In this document: positions 1-8,596 of the stretch, in pieces
Layout of the letters: each line of letters opens with the position of its first letter
Position numbering within the stretch: position 1 is the first letter of the stretch
Source: Bacillota bacterium
GTDB lineage: Bacteria > Bacillota > Clostridia > Acetivibrionales > DTU013
Assembly (NCBI GenBank): GCA_023411715.1
Contig: JAEYOM010000140.1
Location: 1-23,404, forward strand
DNA: 23,404 bases
Direction of reading: 5' to 3'
The notes under the pieces: generated by a model
Databases searched by the model: none
What the model saw: only the letters and a program-made list of their open reading frames with translations
Told to the model about the DNA's origin: nothing
Translations under genes and position numbers: made by a program

Positions 1-233
1 TTTCCCGCGAGCTTGGACCCCCAGACTATGGGCATTCCGTCCGTTAGCACGAGGGAAGCGCTGCCATAGACCTTTCTGAATTCATCATCCTTTTGCAGCT
101 TAACGACATGATCCACATTCGGCGTTACAATATAACCTTTCTCGTTTGTTCTTATCATTTCGTCGATTTTTTGTATGGCTTCGCCCATCGTGATATTATG
201 TATATTTATCCCGAACAGATTGACCATATTCAT
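1..233 (-). CDS. WecG/TagA-family (GT26) glycosyltransferase, partial
   Basis: Only the first 77 residues are inside the window; the gene runs off the left edge. The translation begins MNMVNLFGINIHNITMGEAI and continues with YIVTPNVDHVVKLQKDDEF and VLTDGMPIVWGSKLAG. This is the N-terminal signature of the WecG/TagA/CpsF family: the TPN-x-(D/E)H segment followed by the TDGMP-(I/V)-(V/W) segment with the conserved Asp. Family members transfer a sugar (often ManNAc or ManNAcA) from a UDP donor onto undecaprenyl-PP-GlcNAc at the inner face of the membrane. The start at 233 forms an ATGA overlap with the preceding acyltransferase stop, indicating translational coupling. It is probably an early glycosyl transfer step of this polysaccharide although it sits late in the operon. 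The exact sugar specificity cannot be read from the fragment. Confidence 0.88.
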   Translation of the reverse strand, partial: MNMVNLFGINIHNITMGEAIQKIDEMIRTNEKGYIVTPNVDHVVKLQKDDEFRKVYGSASLVLTDGMPIVWGSKLAG

Positions 234-901
234 TTCATATCACCCCAGGCAATTTCACTCCTGATTACTTTGGACGGAATCCCAGCCGCTAATGAACGAG
301 GCGGGACATCCTTTGTAACAACTGAACAGGCAGCCACAATAGCTCCGTCACCGATAGTAACACCTTTTAATACTGTAACTCCGTTGCCGATCCATACATT
401 ATTTCCTATACGGACCGGCTTTGTAAAATCGCTTTCAATACCGTTTTGTATGACACTATGCATGTCGGAATCAAGAATTTGTCCGTTCCACGAAACCACT
501 GAACTTTTTCCAATAGTTATAGAATCTTTTGCTATTAATAATGTATTTGCGTTTAACCCGCAATTATTCTCCAAAATTACTTTTGCATTGCTTCCAACCA
601 ATATCTTTACTCCGGGATATAATTTCACATTATTCCCAATGTAAAGGCTCCCGTTTTTTTCTACAACTATAACCGTCCTGTTACACAAACCGGTTGCATA
701 TCCAAAAAAGGTTGGCACGGCACCTATATTAAGTTTCCCGTCTACAGTCAGCTTCCCTCCCCGAAACAATTTAATTTTCGTTTTCCAATTTGCTTTTATC
801 GGTAGTTTGTAAAACTTTTTCGGAGAAAATCGCAGTGATAAATATAAGGATTTTAATAGATTTAATGGATTGCTAATAAATATTCTTTTATACTCATTCA
901 T
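230..901 (-). CDS. left-handed beta-helix (hexapeptide) acyltransferase
   Basis: This 223-residue protein has the hexapeptide-repeat pattern of LbH acyltransferases. Repeats run from about residue 85 to 205 (for example SLYIGNNVKLYPGVKI, SITIGKSSVVS, VRIGNNVWIGNGVTVLKGVTIGDGAIVAACSVVTKDV). The candidate catalytic His lies in the DSDMHSV loop, and the family's closing motif is PPRSLAAGIPSKVI. These enzymes O- or N-acylate sugars, usually with acetyl-CoA. The N-terminal 60 or so residues are basic and hydrophobic rather than hexapeptide-like, and could lie along the membrane. A ribosome binding site AAGGGGG sits just upstream of the ATG. It follows the flippase gene after a 50-nt gap and overlaps the next gene by 4 nt. 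It probably acetylates one sugar of the repeat unit; acceptor unknown. Confidence 0.88.
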   Translation of the reverse strand: MNEYKRIFISNPLNLLKSLYLSLRFSPKKFYKLPIKANWKTKIKLFRGGKLTVDGKLNIGAVPTFFGYATGLCNRTVIVVEKNGSLYIGNNVKLYPGVKILVGSNAKVILENNCGLNANTLLIAKDSITIGKSSVVSWNGQILDSDMHSVIQNGIESDFTKPVRIGNNVWIGNGVTVLKGVTIGDGAIVAACSVVTKDVPPRSLAAGIPSKVIRSEIAWGDMK

Positions 902-951
902 AGCGCCCCCTTATGCTTTAATATATGCGAACCATTTGCCGAATTATGGCA

Positions 952-2514
952 TTATTTTCTTAGCAAAAGTCGAGGATAATTTATCTTGATGCTTTTTACT
1001 TTCTGAATGATCAAAGTTTTTGTATCCTTCCCCAGAAGTACAAACCATTGCAGTATCAGGGCCAGAATAGCCGTGATCCCGCCGGAGGAAATCAGAGTGA
1101 GCCATGTATGTGCAGGTATTATAGCTTTAACGGCAAACCCGATTGCCATAATCAGGATACTTAATATAATGTTGATACCAATTTCGTTGTAGAACGTATA
1201 CCATTTGAGCCCGAGTAATACCGCAGATCTCGGTATGCGGTAGGCAAGTGCGACCAGTGAGGATCCTGCCATGGATACGCCGACGATCGCATACAGACCT
1301 AAACCGGTGGTCTTGAGTAAAATCAGTGTTACGATAAACGAAAGGAGAGAAGACACAATTGTAACCATAGAGTTTTCATAAACCTTGTTCGTAATGGTAA
1401 ATACATGTTCCAAAGGCATCGCCGGCCCAATTATAAACATACTGATGATAGCCACTACCGAAAGTATCCAAAGTAATCCCGCGTCCTGTGTCGGCTGCCA
1501 CAGAGAGAAAAACTCCTTGCCGTATATGATCAGAATAGCATTTGGAATCGATACGAAAACGCACAGCATATGCATAGCTTGTTTGATGCTTTTTTTCAAT
1601 TCATACTGCCTTCCCTGCCCGTAAAGGATAGTCATTTCCGGCGCAAACACCCCTGAAACCGAATAAATCAGAATTATCAGCACATTAGGAACCGTTTTTG
1701 ATACCGCAAGGATTCCCATAGCGGTAGCACCGATGAATATATTGCTGATCAATAGATCCAAGCCGGTGGCAAGGATATCGCCCGCCTTGCTGACGACGTT
1801 CCACACACCGGAAGCCAGCAGTTCCTTTACTTTTGCAAATTCAAACTGACTGCGGTCGACTTTGATCTCCGGCAAGAGCTTTTTGAAATAGTAGATATCG
1901 ATGCACAGAATGAATATGCCGGAGACGATAGTACCAATCGCCACATACACTATGCTGGGCTTGAGAAGCAGAAAAGCCAGGAGTATTATGATAACACGGA
2001 GTATGACTGATTGGATATTTCGTATGGATTGCAGGTATAGTTTATTGGTTGAAAAGAATGAAATGGAAAATGCTACTGTCATAATATGCACGATGTAACT
2101 GGCAAATGTAATAGCGAATGTGAGCTTTACATCCGGAAGCAGCTCCACAGGCACTTTTACAAGATACTCTATGTTGATTACACATACAAGAGATATGAAA
2201 AAAACTAATATGGAAAGCACGATGTTTGATATGAAAAGCGAATTGAAGTACCTGCCCGCCTCCTCAATTTCATTATTGCAGAATTTAAGTGTAATGAACC
2301 TGCCTGCCATAGAATGCAATGCTAAAGTTACCAGCGAGAAATAATTGATAAAATTGTTCGCCAGACCGAGAAACCCATTAGCCTCCACACCCAAGGTACG
2401 GACTATGAACGGTGTCATGAAAAAGTTGATCCCCATACTAATGGCAAAAGAGCAGAGTGATGCCAATAAAGAATATGATAAATTTTTGTTTCGGTTTTGG
2501 GTTACCAGATCCAT
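952..2514 (-). CDS. wzx: Wzx-type polysaccharide flippase (MOP superfamily)
   Basis: A 520-residue polytopic membrane protein with about 12 to 14 hydrophobic segments, typical in length for Wzx/PST exporters. The N-terminus (SLLASLCSFAISMGINFFMT followed by PFIVRTLGVEANGFLGLANN) is the characteristic first pair of helices of the polysaccharide_synt family. The TKTVPNVLIILIYS-like middle segment is here AVSKTVPNVLIILIYSVSGV. It would flip the undecaprenyl-linked repeat unit across the membrane for the Wzy polymerase encoded upstream. An SD-like GAGG precedes the ATG, and the start lies 2 nt beyond the stop of the GT14 gene. Assignment to flippase rather than a MATE drug exporter rests on fold features plus the cluster context. 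Confidence 0.93.
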   Translation of the reverse strand: MDLVTQNRNKNLSYSLLASLCSFAISMGINFFMTPFIVRTLGVEANGFLGLANNFINYFSLVTLALHSMAGRFITLKFCNNEIEEAGRYFNSLFISNIVLSILVFFISLVCVINIEYLVKVPVELLPDVKLTFAITFASYIVHIMTVAFSISFFSTNKLYLQSIRNIQSVILRVIIILLAFLLLKPSIVYVAIGTIVSGIFILCIDIYYFKKLLPEIKVDRSQFEFAKVKELLASGVWNVVSKAGDILATGLDLLISNIFIGATAMGILAVSKTVPNVLIILIYSVSGVFAPEMTILYGQGRQYELKKSIKQAMHMLCVFVSIPNAILIIYGKEFFSLWQPTQDAGLLWILSVVAIISMFIIGPAMPLEHVFTITNKVYENSMVTIVSSLLSFIVTLILLKTTGLGLYAIVGVSMAGSSLVALAYRIPRSAVLLGLKWYTFYNEIGINIILSILIMAIGFAVKAIIPAHTWLTLISSGGITAILALILQWFVLLGKDTKTLIIQKVKSIKINYPRLLLRK

Positions 2515-2516
2515 GT

Positions 2517-3452
2517 TTACCTCTTCCCTAACGCGTTAGCCTCGTCGATCATGTTCATAAGCCTGTCGGAGATACCCGTTTTTACTTTCCTTACAAACAG
2601 TGCATCCTGTTGCATGATTTTATCAAAATCCTTCTCATCGAATACAGTGACTGCCTTTGGAAACTCAAAATAATGAAGGTTGCGCCAGTTTACCAGCCAC
2701 CGCATTTCCGGTTCGTCATATTTAACACATTTGTATTTAAACCCTGAATTGTGCACGATCGTATGAAAGTACTCTTCATCTGGGAACTGGATGCGCCTCA
2801 TTTTTTCGTTAAAAACGGGGTGGCTATCCGCGAATTCCGTTATAAACCTGGCGCAAGCTCTCGTTACTGCCCATTGGGCCGCCCCGTAATATAGCTCATA
2901 CTCCGCGTTCTTTTCCCTGATAATGCCGTCGGAATTGATCGTATTGAAACTATACAACAGCATTTGTAAATAACGAAGGTATCTTTTCAACGTTGATTTA
3001 TTTGTGGTATAGAAATCGTCGTCGCGTTTGTTATATATCTTGTATTTTCTGGTATAATGCCAGTCTTTCGACTTTGCGATCCTGCATCCCCGGATGAATT
3101 CCTTTCCGGCGTTTTGCTCAAAAAACTTTTCTATAAACGAATTGGATCGGATCGGGTAATCCAGATTCTGAAGCAGCATGAAATAGTCATAATTCCTGTC
3201 CGAGTCCAATGCGGTTCTAAGCAGCTCGGTGGCAGCTTCGACGGCATTATAGCCTCCCCAGTAAACCTTCTTTCTGTTCCGGAGGAAGATAACCCGGTTG
3301 TTATGGGAAAGAGCGGATTCAAAAGGAGTGATATCCACTTTGGCGTCCACATGGATATACATATCGAAATTCGCGTTTTCAGTCAATCTGTCCGCCACTC
3401 TTGCCACCACTGCAGGGTCACAGTGACACAATTCCAAAAAAGCGATCCTCAT
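2517..3452 (-). CDS. GT14 (Branch / core-2-I-branching type) glycosyltransferase, copy 1
   Basis: A 311-residue protein with the landmarks of Pfam Branch glycosyltransferases. It starts MRIAFLELCHCDPAVVAR, followed by the YIHVDAKVD segment near residue 32, WGGYNAVEAA near 65, YFMLLQNLDYPIRS near 90, and the PDEEYFHTIV acidic motif near 225. Animal relatives are inverting beta-1,6-GlcNAc or xylosyl transferases; bacterial homologues in polysaccharide clusters are largely uncharacterised. There is no membrane segment, so it should act in the cytoplasm on the lipid-linked repeat unit. An SD AAGGGG lies 7 nt before the ATG. A second Branch protein lies at 7696-8577; the two share the motif order but differ in much of the sequence, so they probably transfer to different acceptors. 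Confidence 0.9.
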   Translation of the reverse strand: MRIAFLELCHCDPAVVARVADRLTENANFDMYIHVDAKVDITPFESALSHNNRVIFLRNRKKVYWGGYNAVEAATELLRTALDSDRNYDYFMLLQNLDYPIRSNSFIEKFFEQNAGKEFIRGCRIAKSKDWHYTRKYKIYNKRDDDFYTTNKSTLKRYLRYLQMLLYSFNTINSDGIIREKNAEYELYYGAAQWAVTRACARFITEFADSHPVFNEKMRRIQFPDEEYFHTIVHNSGFKYKCVKYDEPEMRWLVNWRNLHYFEFPKAVTVFDEKDFDKIMQQDALFVRKVKTGISDRLMNMIDEANALGKR

Positions 3453-3472
3453 ATGTGTTCCCCTTTACGTTA

Positions 3473-4570
3473 CTACACTCTTTTGAATTCGTAATGTAAT
3501 ATCTGCAATATCGAGACACAGCAAAATAGTAAAAAGAATCCGTTCCATTTTAAAAGAAGGAAAGGGATCACCCTGATTCCAGGAACGATTCTGAGCTTAT
3601 AATCCCTTATTATTTTCATCACATCCTTCATTTTCACATACCGCAAAAACATCCGGTATCTTTCGAAAAATCCGTGTTCCGGGTGCTTTAAGGCAAACAG
3701 GAAGGCCAGCTCAATGCAGGACATGATAACTGTGCCGTACCAATATCGAGAGATATCCAGATTTCTTCGAGCCAGTATTTTTTGAGTCAATTCCTTGCGG
3801 GAATCCAGCAGCCTGATTTTCCCTTCAAGCTTTGCCATCGGGTCTTTCTCATAGACATATATCGCGGATGTTTCCCTTGTAACCAGATAATAATAGCACT
3901 TTGGATGAATATAGCAGTTTTGCGCATAGCTCAGGTATTCCGTGATGAAGATTGTATCCTCGCCGACTTTAAGGTTTTTATCAAACCGGATGCAATTTTC
4001 TTTAACCACCCTGCTGCTGACCATTGTCCTCCACAAAGCCGGGTTTTCAACATAAAGCGCGTTTTTCTCATTTTTAAGCCAGCGGTTCAAACCATCTACC
4101 GAAACTCCGATAAAACGCGGAATGAGATGATCAAGGATCGACTCTCCCCTGTATTGGCCCTCCCCGAAAACAGGATAGCAGGTTTCCTTCACCGCTCCGT
4201 TTTCAAACCGGTGATATCCGTAAATGATTGTATCCGCTTGTTTTTCTCTTGCGATATGATACAATTCTTCGCATGTATAGGGTTCGGTAAAATCATCGCC
4301 GTCAAAGAACAGGATAAATTCTCCCTGCGTACTTTCGATCCCGGTATTTCGTGCAATGGATACTCCTTCGTGATTTTTGTGTATCACAGTGACTCTGTCA
4401 TCCTGCTGCGCATACCGGTCGCAAATCAGGGGGGTATCGTCGGTGGAACCATCATCTACAAGAATTACTTCAATACTCCGGAATGTCTGTGAAATGACGC
4501 TATCCATGCACTTTTCAAGATAGCCTGCCACATTATAGGCCGGAATGACTATGCTGAATACAGGTTGCAT
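3473..4570 (-). CDS. family 2 glycosyltransferase (GT-A fold) with C-terminal hydrophobic tail
   Basis: This 365-residue enzyme opens with the canonical GT2 pattern FSIVIPAYNVAGYLEKCMDS and the VDDGSTDDT nucleotide-binding motif near residue 40. It continues with GVSIARNTGI and the metal-binding FFDGDDF (DxD) near residue 90; VGEDTIF supplies the likely catalytic acidic residues near 205. The last 45 residues are strongly hydrophobic (VIPFLLLKWNGFFLLFCCVS), suggesting membrane anchoring close to the lipid carrier. A good SD, AGGAGG, lies 10 nt before the ATG. The 5' end overlaps the Wzy gene by 38 nt, the longest overlap in the operon. Donor and acceptor are unknown. Confidence 0.92.
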   Translation of the reverse strand: MQPVFSIVIPAYNVAGYLEKCMDSVISQTFRSIEVILVDDGSTDDTPLICDRYAQQDDRVTVIHKNHEGVSIARNTGIESTQGEFILFFDGDDFTEPYTCEELYHIAREKQADTIIYGYHRFENGAVKETCYPVFGEGQYRGESILDHLIPRFIGVSVDGLNRWLKNEKNALYVENPALWRTMVSSRVVKENCIRFDKNLKVGEDTIFITEYLSYAQNCYIHPKCYYYLVTRETSAIYVYEKDPMAKLEGKIRLLDSRKELTQKILARRNLDISRYWYGTVIMSCIELAFLFALKHPEHGFFERYRMFLRYVKMKDVMKIIRDYKLRIVPGIRVIPFLLLKWNGFFLLFCCVSILQILHYEFKRV

Positions 4571-5717
4571 AGCTGCTCACCCTCCTGTAGAAGTATTTAC
4601 CGATAAGCAAAAGAGGAAAACAAATGAATATATTTGAAATATATGCTTCCATTATTCCATAAAAGGCAAAAGCAATGATCAGCACCTTCTCCAGTTGATT
4701 TGTCCTGCGCTCCATAAAATAAAAAGCAAGGGAGATCAGGGCAAGATACAATATTCCATTGGCCATGAAAAATCCGATATACGCATTGTCAAAGTAGATA
4801 CCGTCCAGCCAGTGATCCCTCCAGAAGACTTTGATTGGAAAACTGATCAGCCTCCCGAACAGGGTAAATCCGTACACGTCATAGGCCAAAGCACCGTACA
4901 ACAGCCTTCCGGATAAAATATTGTTCAGATTTTCCCATAATGACAGCAGTACGCCGTTCAGCTTAACATAACTGATTGAAACCAAGGGAAAAGCAATTGA
5001 ACATACGGCAAAGATATATTTCGATATAGCTGACAATGCCTTATTGGTATAGCGCCAATCCAGTTTTACCATATAAATCAACAGTATCGCGCCGGTCAAT
5101 ACGATAATCCCCGTATTTGTGTCAGTATACTGATAAAATATGAAATTCAGCAGCCAAATCATAATATAATGGGGGAACTTCAATTTATCATAATTCAGAT
5201 AAATAAACTCCAGGCACAGCCATACAAGATAGGCGGTAAATGTATTGGCGTGTCCCAGGAAGAAAGAATGCCTCCTGACGCCATTTCGGTATACATATGT
5301 GATCAATTCCGGCCTCAGAATATTCAAAAGGATATATGAAATTACATGAATGGAAAGTATGGCGGTTTTTGTCCAGATACTTGCCTTTAGTACATTTCTG
5401 ATATTGACATCCTGCATGGCGTAAATACCGACGAGGCTGAAAACCAGAGTATAATTTTTACACCTGATAGCGAAAAACACACAGATGCCAATACATGAGA
5501 GCATAAAAGCAAGGCCGTGCCTGCTATAGGATTGCATAACCAGTTTATAGCCGAACAGCAACAACGGCAGTAAAAAAAGAAAATTACCAGCCCACCCGGG
5601 TATATGGACCAAAACTGTGGAATCAAACACATTCTTTAAAATAGCAATGACAAATGCCGATATATAAATTCTTTCATTCCACAGCTTCCGCTCCCACATC
5701 CTGCCATGCCCTTTCAT
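4533..5717 (-). CDS. wzy: Wzy-like polysaccharide polymerase (O-antigen polymerase type)
   Basis: A 394-residue multi-spanning protein with about 10 predicted membrane helices and no soluble domain. The RRHSFFLGHANTFTAY segment near residue 150 fits the extracytoplasmic loop region of Wzy/O-antigen ligase family proteins. The segment around 285-310 (KVFWRDHWLDGIYFDNAY) looks like the second conserved external loop (often H/D-x-x-x-(N/D)). Wzy proteins join flipped repeat units in the periplasm-equivalent space. Sequence is poorly conserved in this family, so the call uses topology and context, as the only such protein beside a Wzx. The ATG at 5717 forms an ATGA overlap with the preceding gene. 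An alternative in-frame ATG at 5699 has a better SD (AAAGGG, 9 nt). Confidence 0.8.
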   Translation of the reverse strand: MKGHGRMWERKLWNERIYISAFVIAILKNVFDSTVLVHIPGWAGNFLFLLPLLLFGYKLVMQSYSRHGLAFMLSCIGICVFFAIRCKNYTLVFSLVGIYAMQDVNIRNVLKASIWTKTAILSIHVISYILLNILRPELITYVYRNGVRRHSFFLGHANTFTAYLVWLCLEFIYLNYDKLKFPHYIMIWLLNFIFYQYTDTNTGIIVLTGAILLIYMVKLDWRYTNKALSAISKYIFAVCSIAFPLVSISYVKLNGVLLSLWENLNNILSGRLLYGALAYDVYGFTLFGRLISFPIKVFWRDHWLDGIYFDNAYIGFFMANGILYLALISLAFYFMERRTNQLEKVLIIAFAFYGIMEAYISNIFICFPLLLIGKYFYRRVSSYATCIQHSHSGL

Positions 5718-6712
5718 GTTAAACGGGTAAATTTTGCCTTTATCTTCATTATATGCGCAAGCGACCCAAACAAGCCTTCCTTCATAAGCAGATACTCGAT
5801 TTTTTTGTATACGGGCGATAACTGTGCGTAAGGTGTATTCTGAATGATTGTCTGTATCATATTGCTCTTAAACGCCTCCCGGAAAGCTTCTGCGGACTCA
5901 TATAAAGTACTGCCCGCTGAATATCTCAAAAACAGGTCCGTGATAATGGAAAATAATTGACGGTACATCTCCTTCTCGAGATTTGGATCCCCCCATTGCT
6001 GCGCCAGCTTGCGCCTGGAATCGTATATAGCCTGGAAATCATCCAACTTGTCAGCCATATTCATTTTGTGCATTACGCTGTTATTATGCTGCCTGTAAAA
6101 CAAGATACTTTTATTTCGCACTGAGAAAGTGGACGCTTTTTGAAAATAATCCAATATGAAGACTGCGTCTTCCCCTGTTTTCATTCCTTTTTTGAATTTT
6201 AGTCCGTTTCTTATAATCAGGTCACGGTTCAAAAGCTTCCCCCAACATGTATTAAAACGAGCAGATGCCAATAAAATCATCCTTACTGTCTGCATATCCG
6301 ACGTTTCCATGCTTTTTAAATGAAACAGTTCTTCCTTTGCGGATCCATCCGCCCAAAGCGTATAGTAGCTGAAAGCTATAAAATCAAAGTCCTCTTCAGC
6401 GGCCTTCAAAATATCCTCCCATTTATCGACATTTATATAGTCGTCCGAGTCCAGAAAGAATATTTTTTCCGCGATGGCGTGCATGATGCCTGTATTTCTC
6501 GCCACGGAGACACCCTCGTTCTTTTGGCTTATTACATGGAAACGGGGATCCTTCTGTAAAAAGCTTTCGCAAATATCCAAAGAAGAGTCAGTACTTCCGT
6601 CATTCACCAAAATACATTCGATCTCATTTGAAGGACATGCGGAAACCGTCTCGAGGCATTTGCCCAGATATTCCTGCGCATTATAAAACGGAATGATAAT
6701 GCTGAGTTTCAT
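5714..6712 (-). CDS. family 2 glycosyltransferase (GT-A fold)
   Basis: A 332-residue soluble enzyme with the GT2 landmarks LSIIIPFYNAQEYLGKCLE, VNDGSTDSS, GVSVARNTGI, the DxD-type FLDSDDYI near residue 90, and TGEDAVFILDY near residue 180. It is closely related in layout to the gene at 3473-4570, with the same order of GVS-ARNTGI and GED motifs, suggesting duplication and divergence within the locus. It is joined to both neighbours by 4-nt ATGA overlaps, so translation is coupled. It would add one sugar to the undecaprenyl-linked intermediate; specificity cannot be told from sequence alone. Confidence 0.92.
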   Translation of the reverse strand: MKLSIIIPFYNAQEYLGKCLETVSACPSNEIECILVNDGSTDSSLDICESFLQKDPRFHVISQKNEGVSVARNTGIMHAIAEKIFFLDSDDYINVDKWEDILKAAEEDFDFIAFSYYTLWADGSAKEELFHLKSMETSDMQTVRMILLASARFNTCWGKLLNRDLIIRNGLKFKKGMKTGEDAVFILDYFQKASTFSVRNKSILFYRQHNNSVMHKMNMADKLDDFQAIYDSRRKLAQQWGDPNLEKEMYRQLFSIITDLFLRYSAGSTLYESAEAFREAFKSNMIQTIIQNTPYAQLSPVYKKIEYLLMKEGLFGSLAHIMKIKAKFTRLT

Positions 6713-7692
6713 GATTTTCTTCCCACTCTTCCTACGATACTATACAACATAGGAAGGATTTTCCCGTATATCCTGTAAGTTACACTGTTTATAGTCCTCA
6801 TGTACAATATCTGTCTGGATTTCTTCTGTTTGAATACCCCATTTTTCTTCCAGTCCGGGAAGGTCTCCTCCAATAACCCCCAATTCCTTTTGAGAATATC
6901 CTCCCTGTCCGATTTGTCGCTCATATGGCATGTCCTCGCGAAGGAGCTGCATAAAAGTATACGCGCGAAGAGGAATTCCAAAGCGCTTTCAAATTCTTTA
7001 TAGAATCCGTTCTCCAGATAGTAGCTGCGTACATTCATCAGAATCTTCAGGATATCGGAAGCCTTGGCTGACATATTATTGAGGGAGCCGCTTCTTTGCA
7101 CATAATGGATAGATGCAGGCTCGACATATGAATATTTTCGTATATGCGGCACAAGCATCGAGAAAAACTGGACGTCTTCGTATATCAATCCCTTTGGGAA
7201 CCCGACCTTTGTGGCAATCAGCCAGTCCCTTTTGTATATCTTGTTCCAGGCAACTGATCTTCCAAACATCAGTATCTTTTTCTTGTCGTATATCGTTTCC
7301 CCGATTTCAATATCTTCGGAATCAGGATATTTATGTCTCAGATTGCATTCGGCAATATCGCTCCCGTCCTCTTTCGCCCTTTTATAAAGTATTTCATACA
7401 TATCCGTTTCAACAAAATCATCGGAATCCACATATCCGATATATTCTCCCGACGCGAATGCCATCCCGAAATTCCTCGCGTCTGAGAGACCCCCGTTTTC
7501 TTTTTGAAATGCTCTGATTTTATTGCTCTTTTTTGTGTAATCATTTATGATTTCCTGGGAACCGTCGGTCGATCCGTCATTGACGACAATTATCTCGAAC
7601 TCCTCCAATGTTTGCCCGGCAAGACTGTCCAGGCACCTTTCCAGATACTCTTCCACATTATATACCGGTACAATTACGCTTACCTTTATCAT
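6709..7692 (-). CDS. family 2 glycosyltransferase (GT-A fold)
   Basis: A 327-residue GT2 enzyme with VSVIVPVYNVEEYLERCLDS, VNDGSTDGS, GGLSDARNFGM, the metal site YVDSDDF near residue 90, and GLIYEDVQFF as the catalytic acidic segment near 170. The GGLSDARN variant places it in the EpsJ/WfgS/CpsJ-like group often annotated as beta-1,3- or galactosyl/glucosyl transferases, but linkage is not deducible. It ends in a 4-nt overlap with the next GT2 and starts 3 nt after the upstream GT14 stop. No membrane segment is evident. Confidence 0.92.
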   Translation of the reverse strand: MIKVSVIVPVYNVEEYLERCLDSLAGQTLEEFEIIVVNDGSTDGSQEIINDYTKKSNKIRAFQKENGGLSDARNFGMAFASGEYIGYVDSDDFVETDMYEILYKRAKEDGSDIAECNLRHKYPDSEDIEIGETIYDKKKILMFGRSVAWNKIYKRDWLIATKVGFPKGLIYEDVQFFSMLVPHIRKYSYVEPASIHYVQRSGSLNNMSAKASDILKILMNVRSYYLENGFYKEFESALEFLFARILLCSSFARTCHMSDKSDREDILKRNWGLLEETFPDWKKNGVFKQKKSRQILYMRTINSVTYRIYGKILPMLYSIVGRVGRKS

Positions 7693-7695
7693 CCC

Positions 7696-8577
7696 TTACA
7701 CCCGCCTTTCGGCCATTATTTTGCCATATATTCTGCCGACAATTTCCGAGTCGATATTCAAGTCGAATTTACGGGCAAATAAGAATTTGCTGTTCATCAG
7801 AAAGTCATAATCAACAAGTCTGAATATATATGGGGATCCCCTGTTCCAGTCGATACACCGCATGCAGGATATGTAGTTATTGTCGAATTTGCTGTAATAT
7901 AAGCAATTCTTGTATTTTGATTCCATCAGGATAGTATGCAAAAAAAGTTCATCACAGCAAGGGGTAAAAGAAAAAAGGTTTTTAATTCTGGGTTCCTGAG
8001 ATAACAAATATCGGGCAAAGTCATTTGTAATACTGAACCAATTAGAACCTTTGTACAATTTGACATTGATATTCCTTAGCCTGTCTGTTTTAATCAACCG
8101 TTGTATGCGTAAAAATATATAGTCCAATAATTTCAATAGCTTATTGCTTCTTGTTGAAAACAAATGATATTTGCGGATTCTTTCATAATAATCAAAATCA
8201 GGTTTTTCATTGTCAAAATGGATAAACTCCTTGCCATTGTTGATCTCAAAGAATTCATGTATATAATCCTGGGATTTTATCGGCAAATCTGCTCCTGATA
8301 ATAAATGATAATAGGCATATTTATTCTGCACGGCTTTTCCGAGTAACGACAGTTCGCACTTGATCATGCTGTAAGTTCCCCATTTAACTGTCATCCGGTC
8401 TATAAAGACTATTTTTGCTCTTTTGACTAAAGGCAAAAATTCTGCTTGATCAAAATTATGTACTTTTCTATCTATATGTATATAAATATCATTTCTTTCA
8501 TCGTCCAGTAATACTATTAGCTTTTTAAGTATGTTGAACTGATTGTGTGCCATAATAAGATAAGCGTGCCTGCTCAT
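7696..8577 (-). CDS. GT14 (Branch) glycosyltransferase, copy 2
   Basis: The protein begins MSRHAYLIMAHNQFNILKKL, the standard start of Branch-family enzymes. It continues with IYIHIDRKVHNF, VKWGTYSMIKCELSLL, YYHLLSGADLPIKS, GSNWFSITNDFARYLL and the PCCDELFLHTIL acidic motif. These match the family's sugar-nucleotide-binding and catalytic regions. I chose the ATG at 8577 because a strong SD, GGAGG, lies 9 nt upstream. A longer frame opening at 8613 would start inside the GH5 gene and add 12 basic residues with no SD. Soluble and cytoplasmic. A paralogue of the gene at 2517-3452; with it, this locus has two Branch enzymes, an unusual number. Confidence 0.9.
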   Translation of the reverse strand: MSRHAYLIMAHNQFNILKKLIVLLDDERNDIYIHIDRKVHNFDQAEFLPLVKRAKIVFIDRMTVKWGTYSMIKCELSLLGKAVQNKYAYYHLLSGADLPIKSQDYIHEFFEINNGKEFIHFDNEKPDFDYYERIRKYHLFSTRSNKLLKLLDYIFLRIQRLIKTDRLRNINVKLYKGSNWFSITNDFARYLLSQEPRIKNLFSFTPCCDELFLHTILMESKYKNCLYYSKFDNNYISCMRCIDWNRGSPYIFRLVDYDFLMNSKFLFARKFDLNIDSEIVGRIYGKIMAERRV

Positions 8578-8596
8578 GCCACTTTTCCTCCGTTTT

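Noticed and set aside
902..951. Terminator between wzx and the acyltransferase gene
   Set aside because: Only a 3-bp GCC/GGC stem with no following U-tract is visible in this 50-nt gap.
3782..4492. 236-codon open frame on the plus strand
   Set aside because: It lies wholly antisense to the well-supported GT2 gene at 3473-4570, has no recognisable motifs and no ribosome binding site context; a shadow frame.
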